From positions 67,999 to 131,998 of the forward strand of contig JAYQBG010000004.1 in NCBI GenBank assembly GCA_038137215.1: a DNA stretch of 64,000 nt, written 5' to 3'. The notes beneath the pieces were generated by a model. It worked only from the letters and a program-made list of their open reading frames with translations. It ran no database searches and was not told the DNA's origin. Origin of the DNA: JABJAG01 sp038137215. GTDB lineage: Bacteria > Pseudomonadota > Alphaproteobacteria > UBA6615. Position numbers and translations under genes: made by a program. Shown here one piece after another: positions 16,858 through 25,167 of this stretch. Position 1 is the first letter of the stretch; each line of letters begins with the position of its first letter.

Positions 16858-17903
16858 ATGACAGTTTTTTCCGCGCCCGCCTATGACAACCACGAACATG
16901 TCTCGTTCGGACACGATCCCGAGACGGGACTGCGCGCGATCATCGCAATCCACAACACTAATCTTGGCCCCGGGGTCGGCGGATGCCGGATGTGGCCCTA
17001 TGCCGATGACCAGGCCGCCTTGCAGGATGCCCTGCGTCTGTCCCGCGGCATGACCTATAAATCCGCACTCGCCGGCCTGCCGTTCGGGGGCGGCAAATCG
17101 GTGATCATCGGAAATGCCAAAACCGACAAGACTGCCGAACTCATGCGTGCCATGGGTCGATTCGTGGAAAAGCTCGGTAGCGGCTATATCGCGGCAGAGG
17201 ATATCGGCATGACGGTGCGCGATATGGACGAAATGGCCACCGAAACCCGGTATGTGACCGGCACGAGCGCCACCAGCGACAATCCGTCTCTCTATACCGC
17301 CTATGGCGTTCTGCGCGGCATCGAAGCTGCGATCGAACACAAACTGCAACGCAATGACGGACTCGACGGCGTCCAGGTTGCCGTCCAGGGCCTTGGTGCT
17401 ATGGGGTTCGATCTTGCGCACCGCCTTCACGAAAAGGGCGCGTACCTGCACGTTGCGGATATCAACCGCGATGCCGTCGAACGCGCTGTCGCAACCTTCG
17501 GCGCGGTGCCGGTGGACACCCATGACATCCACGCCGCCGATGTCAATGTCTATGCGCCCTGTGCCCTCGGTGCGGTCATCAATGACGAGACCATCGGCGA
17601 ACTGCACGCAGAAATTGTGGCGGGCTCAGCCAACAATCAGCTGGCCCAGGACCGTCGTGGCGCAGAGCTGGCGGGGCGTGGGATTCTCTATGCCCCGGAT
17701 ATGTCATCAATGCCGGCGGCATCATCGAGATCGCCCATGGACCGGATTTTGGCGGCGACCATGACGACGACAAGATTTACGCCCATCTCGACAGAATTCA
17801 CGACACGCTCGTGGAAATCTTCGAGCGGGCCGACAGCGAAGCTGCCGCCACGAATTCGGTCGCGGATATTATGGCCGAAGAGCGGTTCCGCGCTGCGGCC
17901 TAG
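16858..17903 (+). pseudogene. Leucine dehydrogenase-like gene with a 1-nt frameshift
   Basis: Glu/Leu/Phe/Val dehydrogenase that would deaminate branched-chain amino acids to 2-oxo acids using NAD+. The first 281 codons read normally: GPGVGGCRMWPY, catalytic-lysine loops MTYKSALAGLPFGGGKSVI, GYIAAEDIGMTV and the Rossmann loop VAVQGLGAMG. After LYAPD at 17700 the frame is lost; in the reading starting at 17703 it continues as VINAGGIIEIAHGPDFGG, an expected family C-terminus, to the TAG at 17901. Inserting one T (gattatg for gatatg) restores a 348-residue protein. Without repair the frame runs to 17943 with a nonsense tail. An AGGAGA ribosome site precedes the ATG. Either a real null allele or a consensus error in a TT pair. 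Leucine catabolism genes lie 3 kb away. Confidence 0.88.
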
Positions 17904-17933
17904 GCCGCAGCAGCAGGACAACCTGGCTTCGAA

Positions 17934-18398
17934 TCAGACCTGAGACTGCAGGTAGTTTTCCAGGCCGACTTTCGAGAGAAGGTCGAGCTGCGTCTCTAGA
18001 TAGTCGAGATGCTCTTCCTCGTTTTCGAGAATGCTGCTGAGCAGATCGCGGCTGACATAGTCGGTTTCGTTTTCGCAAAGCGTGATGGCCTCACGAAGCT
18101 CGGGAATAGCCTTTTCTTCGAGCTTGAGATCGCACTCCAGGATTTCCTTCACGTCTTCTCCGATGGCAAGCCGATGAAGGTCCTGAAGGTTGGGAAGACC
18201 GTTGAGAAACAGAATACGCTCGATCAGGATATCGGCGTGCTTCATTTCATCGAGGGATTCCTTGTACTCGTACTCGCCGAGTTTCTCGAAGCCCCAGTCC
18301 TTGAGCATCCGCGAATGCAGAAAGTACTGATTGATCGCCGTCATCTCATTGGTGAGGATCTTGTTCAGGGCGTCGATAACTTTTTGACTGCGTACCAT
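17934..18398 (-). CDS. bfr: Bacterioferritin
   Basis: Iron-storage ferritin with haem. The 154-residue protein from the ATG at 18398 (MVRSQKVIDALNKIL) aligns by numbering to bacterioferritin: ferroxidase ligands Glu18, Glu51, His54, Glu94, Glu127 and His130, Tyr25, and Met52 for haem ligation (SLDEMKHAD). An upstream in-frame start at 18464 adds 22 residues with no family counterpart. It forms an operon with bfd, which lies upstream in the same direction, and is convergent with the leucine dehydrogenase remnant. Confidence 0.96.
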   Translation of the reverse strand: MVRSQKVIDALNKILTNEMTAINQYFLHSRMLKDWGFEKLGEYEYKESLDEMKHADILIERILFLNGLPNLQDLHRLAIGEDVKEILECDLKLEEKAIPELREAITLCENETDYVSRDLLSSILENEEEHLDYLETQLDLLSKVGLENYLQSQV

Positions 18399-18518
18399 TG
18401 GGAATTCTTCATAGAAGTATCTGCGCGGAGAATATAACCCCCGCCGCTCAATAGTGAACGGCAAACCTCCAAATTATTCAGTGACTTGTGAAACTGCGAC
18501 GCAATCGCAGCGCTACCA

Positions 18519-18707
18519 TCAGGCTGCGATCTCAGGTTCCGGGTCCGAAGGTATTTCGGTCAGCATTTCGCGGATATAGGCCGCGCAGGTGCCGCATTGG
18601 GGTTCGATATCAAGCTTGTGATAGACGTCGTCCACATCGCAAACGCCCTGGGCGATCACGTCCTTTATTTCGCTCTCACGAACAGCATTGCAGATACAGA
18701 CAAACAT
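18519..18707 (-). CDS. bfd: Bacterioferritin-associated ferredoxin
   Basis: 62-residue [2Fe-2S] ferredoxin that reduces the ferric core of bacterioferritin for iron release. It has the BFD pattern: MFVCICNAV with Cys4 and Cys6, then PQCGTCAAYI with Cys38 and Cys41. It is transcribed toward bfr, with 120 bp between the stop of bfd and the bfr start, the classic bfd-bfr arrangement. No iron-responsive operator was identified by eye. Confidence 0.95.
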   Translation of the reverse strand: MFVCICNAVRESEIKDVIAQGVCDVDDVYHKLDIEPQCGTCAAYIREMLTEIPSDPEPEIAA

Positions 18708-18783
18708 CGCATTGCACCTCTGGCATCAATGTAGTCTAGTTGCGAATAAGTCTCAAAACTAAATAATGTCGGTGGCCAAACGC

Positions 18784-19224
18784 CTAGATCAGCCCGAGTT
18801 CGCGGAGTTCCTCTGCCATTTCGGCCGGCGGTTCCGCTTCCGCCTCCGCACCAGCAGGCAGATCGGCAGGCGCATTGTCGTCTTCGAGATATCGCCAGCC
18901 CTGAAAAGGGCGTGACCGCCGCGGCCGGACCCGAACAAGCTTCTTGCCCAGATGAATGGCGCAACGCGGGCTACCATCCTGCCCGGTCGCCGGTTCAATA
19001 CCCGTGATTTTCTGGCGAACAAGGATACGTCCCTTGATGACCCAGTAGAGCGAACCGCCCTCAGAGGTCAGTTCCTCCGCACGCCGTGGCGTGTTGCGCG
19101 TCAATATGCGCAAGACAGGGCCGTCACCGGCGGCCTTGCGCTCGGCAGTACGCAGCTTCTGGCGTTCGCGCAAATGGTCAATCGTCTCGATACCGACGGC
19201 AAGCTTTATGAGATGAACCGGCAT
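18784..19224 (-). CDS. DUF1489 family protein
   Basis: 146-residue protein with the DUF1489 pattern: MPVHLIKLAVGIETIDHL at the start, TRNTPRRAEELTSEGGSLYW in the middle and GWRYLEDDNAPADL near the end. The family is largely restricted to alphaproteobacteria, which supports the taxonomic placement; its function is unknown. The C-terminal tail is Ala/Glu rich and variable. It stands alone between bfd and the receiver-partner gene, 55 bp downstream of the latter. Confidence 0.88.
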   Translation of the reverse strand: MPVHLIKLAVGIETIDHLRERQKLRTAERKAAGDGPVLRILTRNTPRRAEELTSEGGSLYWVIKGRILVRQKITGIEPATGQDGSPRCAIHLGKKLVRVRPRRSRPFQGWRYLEDDNAPADLPAGAEAEAEPPAEMAEELRELGLI

Positions 19225-19279
19225 GTGCGCAGATTAGCAGCGCGCCGGTCCCCGGTGAACCGAAGGCCTGGGGAAAACC

Positions 19280-19783
19280 CTAGCCTGTCATCCGTGCGAC
19301 GAGCTTGTTCAGGCTTTGCACGAGCTCGACGCCCACAGGACCGCCATCACCCTTGACCTTGTTCTTGATCACGGCGCGCATCGCATCGGCATGCGCACGC
19401 ACAACATCACCTTTGAGCAGGTCCGGCTCGCTCAAATTCGAGATGTAGTTTGTGAGTGACAGGCTCACTTCGCTGATCAGATCGAACCCGAACGTCTCGC
19501 CCTGATCGCCAACCTCGCGGGCAATCCGGCAGATCTTGAAACCGATCTTCATGGCGCGTGACGGATCGTCTTTCAGATCGTGGGAGAGCTTCATCACCAT
19601 GGCGATCTCGAGTGACACGCGATCGGCGAAATCATCCGCCATTGACGCGATGGCGCTGGAAGCCTGATGCACGGCGTCCACATCGACACCCTTCGCCACG
19701 CCGCCGCCGCCAACTTTCGCTTTCAGCAGGTTGGGGGGCGTGATCAGCTAATAGTCACCGTTGCTGTGGCCATCCTCAGCCAT
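19280..19783 (-). pseudogene. Receiver-partner protein with an in-frame amber codon at codon 12
   Basis: Helical protein of unknown function that sits 67 bp downstream of a CheY-like receiver gene. The ATG at 19783 has a GAGAGGA ribosome site at good spacing and encodes MAEDGHSNGDY, then TAG (19748-19750), then ITPPNLLKAKVGGGG in the same frame, joining the remaining protein MAKGVDVDAVHQASSAIASM. The TAG reads as CAG with one C-to-T change, so an intact 167-residue protein (DYQLITPP) is the likely ancestor. From the GTG at 19699 a 139-residue protein could still be made. No enzymatic motif; predicted mostly alpha-helical, possibly an Hpt-like or receiver-binding protein (inference). Confidence 0.65.
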
Positions 19784-19850
19784 AGAGTCCTCTCGCTCGG
19801 CGGAACATCCGCATCGAATCGATGCTATCGGGCGACGGTTAAAAGTTTGT

Positions 19851-20435
19851 TTAGTCGCTGACGATCTTATCGGCGCTTTCGCGGCTGGCGCGCAGAGCAT
19901 TTTGCTGCTGTTCTGAAAGCTCGCGAACGGTCAGGCCCACCTCTTCCAACTCGGCCTGGCGGCGCTCCGGACCGGTATAGGTCGGATCTTTCTGGCGGCG
20001 CCGGTCGGGTCCGAAATAGGTGTCTGTTTTCACAAACGGGCGGGGTTCCTCAATCACCGTTTCAAGACGATTCATCAGTCGTTCGACCGTGAACGGCTTT
20101 GCGAGAAATTCGGTCACACCGTGATCCCGGGCAATTTGAACGCGTTCCTGATCCGAATAGGCCGAGATCATGATAATCGGAATATACGAATTGGGGCTTT
20201 TGTCCGAGGTCCGTATTAGATCGAGCAGATCGATCCCGCTTATGGGATCCATCTGATAGTCCGTAAATACGATGTCGTAATCGAGCCGACAGAAGGCATC
20301 GAACCCGCGTACACCGTCCTCGGCGATATCGATATTGCGAATGCCGACAGCGTTCAGGATCGTTCGCAACAACTGCCGGATATGGCCGATGTCATCGACG
20401 ATCAGTATTCGCAAATTTTCGAGGCGATATGCCAA
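19851..20435 (-). CDS. CheY-like response regulator with C-terminal extension
   Basis: Receiver domain of about 120 residues (ILIVDD, phosphoacceptor Asp about 59 in VFTDYQMD, switch Ser in IMISAYS, conserved Lys in EFLAKPF) followed by a 70-residue tail with repeated GPDRRR/GPERR arginine clusters (TYFGPDRRRQKDPTYTGPER). No DNA-binding or enzymatic output domain, so signalling is by protein contact. Start taken as TTG at 20435 (MAYRLENLRILI); another TTG at 20468 is possible. It is the upstream gene of a pair with the broken helical protein. The kinase is not in the window. Confidence 0.85.
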   Translation of the reverse strand: MAYRLENLRILIVDDIGHIRQLLRTILNAVGIRNIDIAEDGVRGFDAFCRLDYDIVFTDYQMDPISGIDLLDLIRTSDKSPNSYIPIIMISAYSDQERVQIARDHGVTEFLAKPFTVERLMNRLETVIEEPRPFVKTDTYFGPDRRRQKDPTYTGPERRQAELEEVGLTVRELSEQQQNALRASRESADKIVSD

Positions 20436-20548
20436 GCCAGCACCCCATCGGACTCTGATCCAACACAAGATCGCTGGACCGATCCGAGTTTTAGGGCGGA
20501 ATGGTTGCTCAATTCTTTACAGGGCGGATCGGCTATGATCGCAGTGAA

Positions 20549-21454
20549 TCATGCACTTTTGGCCTGCAGGGCCTGCGACACCTTGGAATTTGGCATCCGT
20601 TCCAGCGCAGCACTTATAAAAGCTCCCGCCGCAACCAGGGCATTGAGATCAACACCCGTCTCGATACCCAAGCCATGGAGCATATAAACGACATCCTCGC
20701 TGGCCACATTTCCCGATGCTCCCGGAGCGTAGGGACAGCCGCCCAGCCCGGCCACGGCTGTATCGATGGTGGCCACACCGGCTTCCAGGCATGCCAGAAT
20801 ATTCGCGAGCGCCTGGCCATAGGTGTCATGGAAATGCAGGCCCAGCCGGTCCGCCGACACGACCGACAGGACAGCATCCACCATCGCGCGCGCCCTGATC
20901 GGAGTCCCGACACCAATGGTATCCCCCAGGCTGATTTCGTAGCAGCCCATCTCGTCGAGTGCCCGTGCGACATCGATAACGCTCTCAAGTGCCACCTCTC
21001 CCTCATAGGGACATCCCAGAACACAGGAGATGTAACCGCGAACGCGAATGCCTGCGCTCAAGGCCGTTTCCGCCACCGGGCGGAAACGTTCCAGACTCTC
21101 TTCGATCGAACAATTGATGTTCTTTTGGGAGAAGGTCTGGGATGCGGCGCCGAAAATCGCAATCTCCTCAACCCCGCATGCGATGGCGCGCTCCAGACCC
21201 TTTTCGTTCGGAACCAGCACCGGATAGCGCGTCCCGGGGCGATACTTCATGCCGCCCAGCACCTCGGCTGTAGCCGCCATCTGCGGCACCCATTTTGGAG
21301 AGACGAATGCCCCCGCCTCGACTGCGGGCACACCGGCCTCAGACAGACGGTTGATCAATTCGATTTTCGTATCGGTCGCAACGAGTTCCGGCTCTGCCTG
21401 CAACCCGTCGCGCGGGCCAACATCCACGATCGTGACATGCTCGGGCAAGGGCAT
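20549..21454 (-). CDS. mvaB: Hydroxymethylglutaryl-CoA lyase
   Basis: Cleaves 3-hydroxy-3-methylglutaryl-CoA into acetyl-CoA and acetoacetate, the last step of leucine degradation. From the ATG at 21454, 301 residues with VTIVDVGPRDGLQAE (metal/catalytic Arg), the SVLGCPYEG-like block GYISCVLGCPYEGEV and the active-site cysteine loop GLGGCPYAPGASGN (Cys about 240), followed by the HFHDTYGQAL metal-ligand strand located before it. Its start lies 1 bp after the mccA stop, so it is the last gene of the minus-strand liu operon. Confidence 0.95.
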   Translation of the reverse strand: MPLPEHVTIVDVGPRDGLQAEPELVATDTKIELINRLSEAGVPAVEAGAFVSPKWVPQMAATAEVLGGMKYRPGTRYPVLVPNEKGLERAIACGVEEIAIFGAASQTFSQKNINCSIEESLERFRPVAETALSAGIRVRGYISCVLGCPYEGEVALESVIDVARALDEMGCYEISLGDTIGVGTPIRARAMVDAVLSVVSADRLGLHFHDTYGQALANILACLEAGVATIDTAVAGLGGCPYAPGASGNVASEDVVYMLHGLGIETGVDLNALVAAGAFISAALERMPNSKVSQALQAKSA

Positions 21455-21455
21455 C

Positions 21456-23438
21456 TCAATCCTCCAGCGGTTCCAGACGTAACAGCTCGACGCCTTCGGC
21501 CACCTGATCGTTTTCGCCGTGGAAAACTTCAGCAACGGTGCCAGCGGCGGGCGCCTTGATCGCGTGCTCCATCTTCATGGCTTCAAGCACAATCAGCGTT
21601 TGTCCCTTCGTCACGCTATCGCCGACCGAGACTGAAACGCCGACGATTTTGCCTGGCATCGGCGCATTCATGTTACCCGTCGCGCCGGACTGTGCAGCCG
21701 CCTGTTCGACAGCGATCACCCGATCGAACCGGAACTGAGATCCGGCGGACACCGCAAACACCGAAGTGCCGGCGTGATAAACTTGCCAGCCGATCAGGGG
21801 CGTCCCGGAAAGCTGGACGCTGGTTGCATCGGGCAGATCAAGAACAGTCCCTTCCCGCTCATGGGACACGGCAACCGAGAGTTCTTCCTCCCCAAGGCGA
21901 AACCTCAGCCCTTCGCGTGACGGCAGATTGGCCCGCCACCGGTCTGTCATCGTCCAGGGAGACCCCGGCTCACCAGTCTTTCGTGAATTTTCAATGGACT
22001 GCCATTGCCGTTTCGCGAGCACATCCGCCGTCGCAACGATCAATGCCTGACGCTGCGCAGTTGAACTCTCTGCGACCAGATCATCACGGTGGCGCGCAAT
22101 AAAACCCGTATCGATCTGCGCGGACACAAACTCCGGATGGGTAATCGCGCGTCGCAGGAAAGCCTGATTTGTGACCGGTCCCGCGCACACCAACTCCGCC
22201 AGAGCCCGGTCCAGATTGGCAATCGCCGCATCACGGTTTTCCCCGTGCGCGATGACCTTCGCAATCATCGGATCGTAGGCCACAGCGATGTTATCGCTGG
22301 TGCGAACACCGGTATCGACGCGGATATCGTCCTGCCCGTGAGGCGCTTCGAACGCGACCACCCGACCGGGCGCGGGGAGAAAATCGCGGCTCGGATCTTC
22401 GGCGTAGAGGCGCGCTTCTATCGCGTGCCCGTTCAGTTGAAGGTCGTCCTGCGCCAGCGGCAAGGTTTGGCCCTCGGCCACATGTATCTGCCACGCCACC
22501 AGATCAAGGCCGGTGACATATTCAGTCACGGGATGTTCGACCTGCAAACGGGTGTTCATTTCCATGAAATAGAACGGACCGTTCGCCCCGTCTTGCGAGG
22601 CATCGACAATGAACTCGACCGTTCCGGCACCTGCATAGTCGATGGCCCGGGCCGCAGCGACAGCCGCTTGCCCGATCTCGGCCCGCCGGTCCTCACGCAT
22701 ACCCGGTGCCGGGGCCTCCTCGACCACCTTCTGATACCGACGCTGCAGCGAACAATCCCGCTCGAACAGATGAACGACATTTCCGTGTTTGTCTCCGAAG
22801 ACCTGGACCTCGATATGCCGGGGCGTGGTCAGATATTTCTCGATAAGCATACGGTCATCGCCGAACGCGCCCGTCGCTTCGCGGCGTGCGGAGTCCAGCG
22901 CAGCGGGGAATTCATCTGCGCTTTCAACGATCCGCATCCCACGTCCGCCGCCGCCGGCTGATGCCTTGATCAGGACGGGGAACCCGATTTCCGTCGCGGC
23001 AGCCATAAGGGTTTCAACACTCTGGTCTTCTGCGTGATAACCCGGCACCAGCGGAACACCGGCTTTTTCCATGACCTGTTTCGATGTGGCCTTGTCACCC
23101 ATGGACCGCATGGCATCCGCACTTGGGCCGACAAATACAATTCCCGCCGCTTCGCAGGCTTCTGCAAAGCGTGCATTTTCTGACAGGAACCCATATCCGG
23201 GATGGATCGCATCAGCCCGTGTCCGTCGGGCGGCCTCCAGAACGGCTTCGATGTTCAGATAGCTCTCGGCGGCCGTCTCGGGTCCGATGCAAACGGCCTC
23301 ATCAGCATACTCAACATGCATGGCCTGCGCATCGGCCTCCGAATAAACTGCAATGACATGTATCCCCAGGCGCCGGGCCGTCCGTGCCACCCGAACCGAA
23401 ATCTCTCCCCGGTTGGCAATGAGCAAACGTTCGATCAT
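21456..23438 (-). CDS. mccA: Methylcrotonyl-CoA carboxylase, biotin-containing alpha subunit
   Basis: Biotin carboxylase plus biotin carrier subunit (660 residues), partner of mccB, converting 3-methylcrotonyl-CoA to 3-methylglutaconyl-CoA with ATP and bicarbonate. N-terminal MIERLLIANRGEISVRVARTA, ATP-grasp loop KASAGGGGRGMR, EMNTRLQVEHPVTE, and at the C-terminus the biotinyl domain with VLEAMKMEHAIKAP (biotinyl Lys about 622). Alpha assignment over acetyl- or propionyl-CoA carboxylase rests on the surrounding ivd, mccB, liuC and mvaB genes. Its ATG overlaps the potassium-channel stop by 4 bp. Confidence 0.93.
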   Translation of the reverse strand: MIERLLIANRGEISVRVARTARRLGIHVIAVYSEADAQAMHVEYADEAVCIGPETAAESYLNIEAVLEAARRTRADAIHPGYGFLSENARFAEACEAAGIVFVGPSADAMRSMGDKATSKQVMEKAGVPLVPGYHAEDQSVETLMAAATEIGFPVLIKASAGGGGRGMRIVESADEFPAALDSARREATGAFGDDRMLIEKYLTTPRHIEVQVFGDKHGNVVHLFERDCSLQRRYQKVVEEAPAPGMREDRRAEIGQAAVAAARAIDYAGAGTVEFIVDASQDGANGPFYFMEMNTRLQVEHPVTEYVTGLDLVAWQIHVAEGQTLPLAQDDLQLNGHAIEARLYAEDPSRDFLPAPGRVVAFEAPHGQDDIRVDTGVRTSDNIAVAYDPMIAKVIAHGENRDAAIANLDRALAELVCAGPVTNQAFLRRAITHPEFVSAQIDTGFIARHRDDLVAESSTAQRQALIVATADVLAKRQWQSIENSRKTGEPGSPWTMTDRWRANLPSREGLRFRLGEEELSVAVSHEREGTVLDLPDATSVQLSGTPLIGWQVYHAGTSVFAVSAGSQFRFDRVIAVEQAAAQSGATGNMNAPMPGKIVGVSVSVGDSVTKGQTLIVLEAMKMEHAIKAPAAGTVAEVFHGENDQVAEGVELLRLEPLED

Positions 23439-24385
23439 TTGTCGGATTTCCCTTCCGCGTCGGGGTCGCGTGCGTATCGAATGATTTCAGCAAAGCCGAA
23501 CAGGATCAGCAGGATTCCCAACATGATTTCGACAGCCGTGATCGCACGCACGGCTTCGCTTGCCGGGGTGATATCGCCATATCCGACCGTGGACATGGTG
23601 ATAAGCGAGAAATAAAGGCTTTCCGAGAAACTGATGGCTGCAGGTTCCCCTTCGAACAGGAACGAATTGCCTCCCGACAACCGATCCATGATCCGGTAGA
23701 TCATGGCAAACACAATCACGATGAATGAATAGAGCGTGAAAAACGCGAAGGCCGGTCGGAACAACCGTCCCACCCGCGCGAAGAGCTGATCGAACAGCAA
23801 CCCCGTGTCCAACAGGAACAGGCATATCTGGCGACTGTCGAGAAGCGCAAAAACGGCAATGACCGCTGCGAACCCGAGCAGTACGGCGCTTTCCCAATTG
23901 CGGTGCAACTCGACCTCGGGGACCGCGAAGGTCAGGCCCGAAAGGAAAATGATCGGGACGATCCAGAGCACGCCACGCCCGGACAGCGTCGCCCGCTTGA
24001 ACTCTTCACGCTCCGACATCTCGAGAATGGCTTCCCGGTGGCGCCAGACCCCGATCAGGAAAAAATAGATCGGCAGGAGATAGCCGATACCAAACACCCA
24101 GCTATGCGCATTGGGAAAGTTGGCGATCGAAAGAAAGAAGAAGGCCGTGGCATAGAGTGCCAGCGAATTGGCAAACGAGAGCACGAAAAAACGGCTTCCC
24201 GGGAACATCCACAAAAACGTCCCCGCAGCGCTCAGCACCGCCCCGAGCACGACAAGCGTGAGCCAGCCGAATCCTTCCGTCACCCCGACGGACACAAGCA
24301 ACATGACGGTCGCGGAAAACAGGACGCCGCTGAACCAGCCGTCATGGGATATGCGTTTGCCTAACTCTTCGTTGTTCTGCGCCAT
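23435..24385 (-). CDS. Potassium channel (ion-channel domain) protein inside the liu operon
   Basis: 316-residue integral membrane protein with several N-terminal hydrophobic helices and a C-terminal two-helix pore domain. The selectivity filter MSTVGYGDIT (about 264-273) is intact, so potassium selectivity is predicted, and the second pore helix IMLGILLILFGFAEII follows. There is no RCK domain. It starts within the last 25 bp of liuC, has a GGGAGG ribosome site there, and overlaps mccA by 4 bp, so it is translationally coupled to leucine catabolism genes. No clear metabolic reason is known; the transcript may be coordinated with ion homeostasis. Confidence 0.88.
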   Translation of the reverse strand: MAQNNEELGKRISHDGWFSGVLFSATVMLLVSVGVTEGFGWLTLVVLGAVLSAAGTFLWMFPGSRFFVLSFANSLALYATAFFFLSIANFPNAHSWVFGIGYLLPIYFFLIGVWRHREAILEMSEREEFKRATLSGRGVLWIVPIIFLSGLTFAVPEVELHRNWESAVLLGFAAVIAVFALLDSRQICLFLLDTGLLFDQLFARVGRLFRPAFAFFTLYSFIVIVFAMIYRIMDRLSGGNSFLFEGEPAAISFSESLYFSLITMSTVGYGDITPASEAVRAITAVEIMLGILLILFGFAEIIRYARDPDAEGKSDK

Positions 24386-25161
24386 GCCGCCTCCCGTTTC
24401 TCAAGAAATGCCGACAATCCTTCGCGGCCCTCCCCGGTCGCACGAATATCGGCGATCCGACGGGCCGTGTCCTCAATCATGGATGCATCCACAGCCCCGG
24501 CGGACACGCGCTGGATCAGATGCTTCGCAGCCGCCATCGCGGCGGGCCCATTCTCCAGAAGCGTTGCAATCATGGCCGCGACCCGGTCATCCAGCTGTTC
24601 GGGCGGGACGACCTCCTGAACCAGGCCCAGGCGATGAGCCTCGACGGCGTCGAAGCGCTCGGCTGTCTGGAAATAACGGCGTGCTGCGCGTGCGCCGATG
24701 GCCTCCACGACATAGGGACTGATCACCGCAGGAATCAAACCGAGCCGCACCTCCGAAAGACAAAAACTGGCCGCTTCGGAGGCAATCGCGATATCGCACG
24801 CCGCCACAAGACCGACCCCGCCGCCGAACGCTGCGCCCTGGACCCGGGCAATTGTCGGTTTGGGCATCTCGTTGAGGGCGCGCATCATCCCGGCGAGCGC
24901 ACGGGCATCCGCCAGATTCTCCGCATCCGAATAGTCGGCCATGCGCTGCATCCAGCCGAGATCGGCGCCTGCAGAAAAACTCTTGCCTTCTCCCTCCAGC
25001 ACCACCACGCGCACATCCTCGGCGCTGCCCACACGCGCAAACACGTCGCTGAGTTCGGCAATCAGCACATCATCGAACGCATTGTGCTTGGCGGCACGCG
25101 CCATGGTGATACGCGCGACCACGTCATTGATCTCCAGTTTGAGGGCGCCGCTCGGCATCAC
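24361..25161 (-). CDS. liuC: Enoyl-CoA hydratase, probable methylglutaconyl-CoA hydratase
   Basis: Crotonase-fold protein of 266 residues. It carries the oxyanion-hole strands FSAGADLGWMQRM and QGAAFGGGVGLVAACDIAIA, and the SEVRLGLIPAVISPYV block with the catalytic acid. Placed between mccB (6 bp away) and the potassium-channel and mccA genes, it should hydrate 3-methylglutaconyl-CoA to HMG-CoA. The WMQRM segment following the first oxyanion-hole loop is common in LiuC-type hydratases. Its C-terminus overlaps the channel start. Confidence 0.88.
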   Translation of the reverse strand: MMPSGALKLEINDVVARITMARAAKHNAFDDVLIAELSDVFARVGSAEDVRVVVLEGEGKSFSAGADLGWMQRMADYSDAENLADARALAGMMRALNEMPKPTIARVQGAAFGGGVGLVAACDIAIASEAASFCLSEVRLGLIPAVISPYVVEAIGARAARRYFQTAERFDAVEAHRLGLVQEVVPPEQLDDRVAAMIATLLENGPAAMAAAKHLIQRVSAGAVDASMIEDTARRIADIRATGEGREGLSAFLEKREAAWRRTTKS

Positions 25162-25167
25162 GCGACC

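Noticed and set aside
17698..17705. Programmed frameshifting in the leucine dehydrogenase gene
   Set aside because: No slippery heptamer or stimulatory structure is visible at the site; a simple lost T explains the break.
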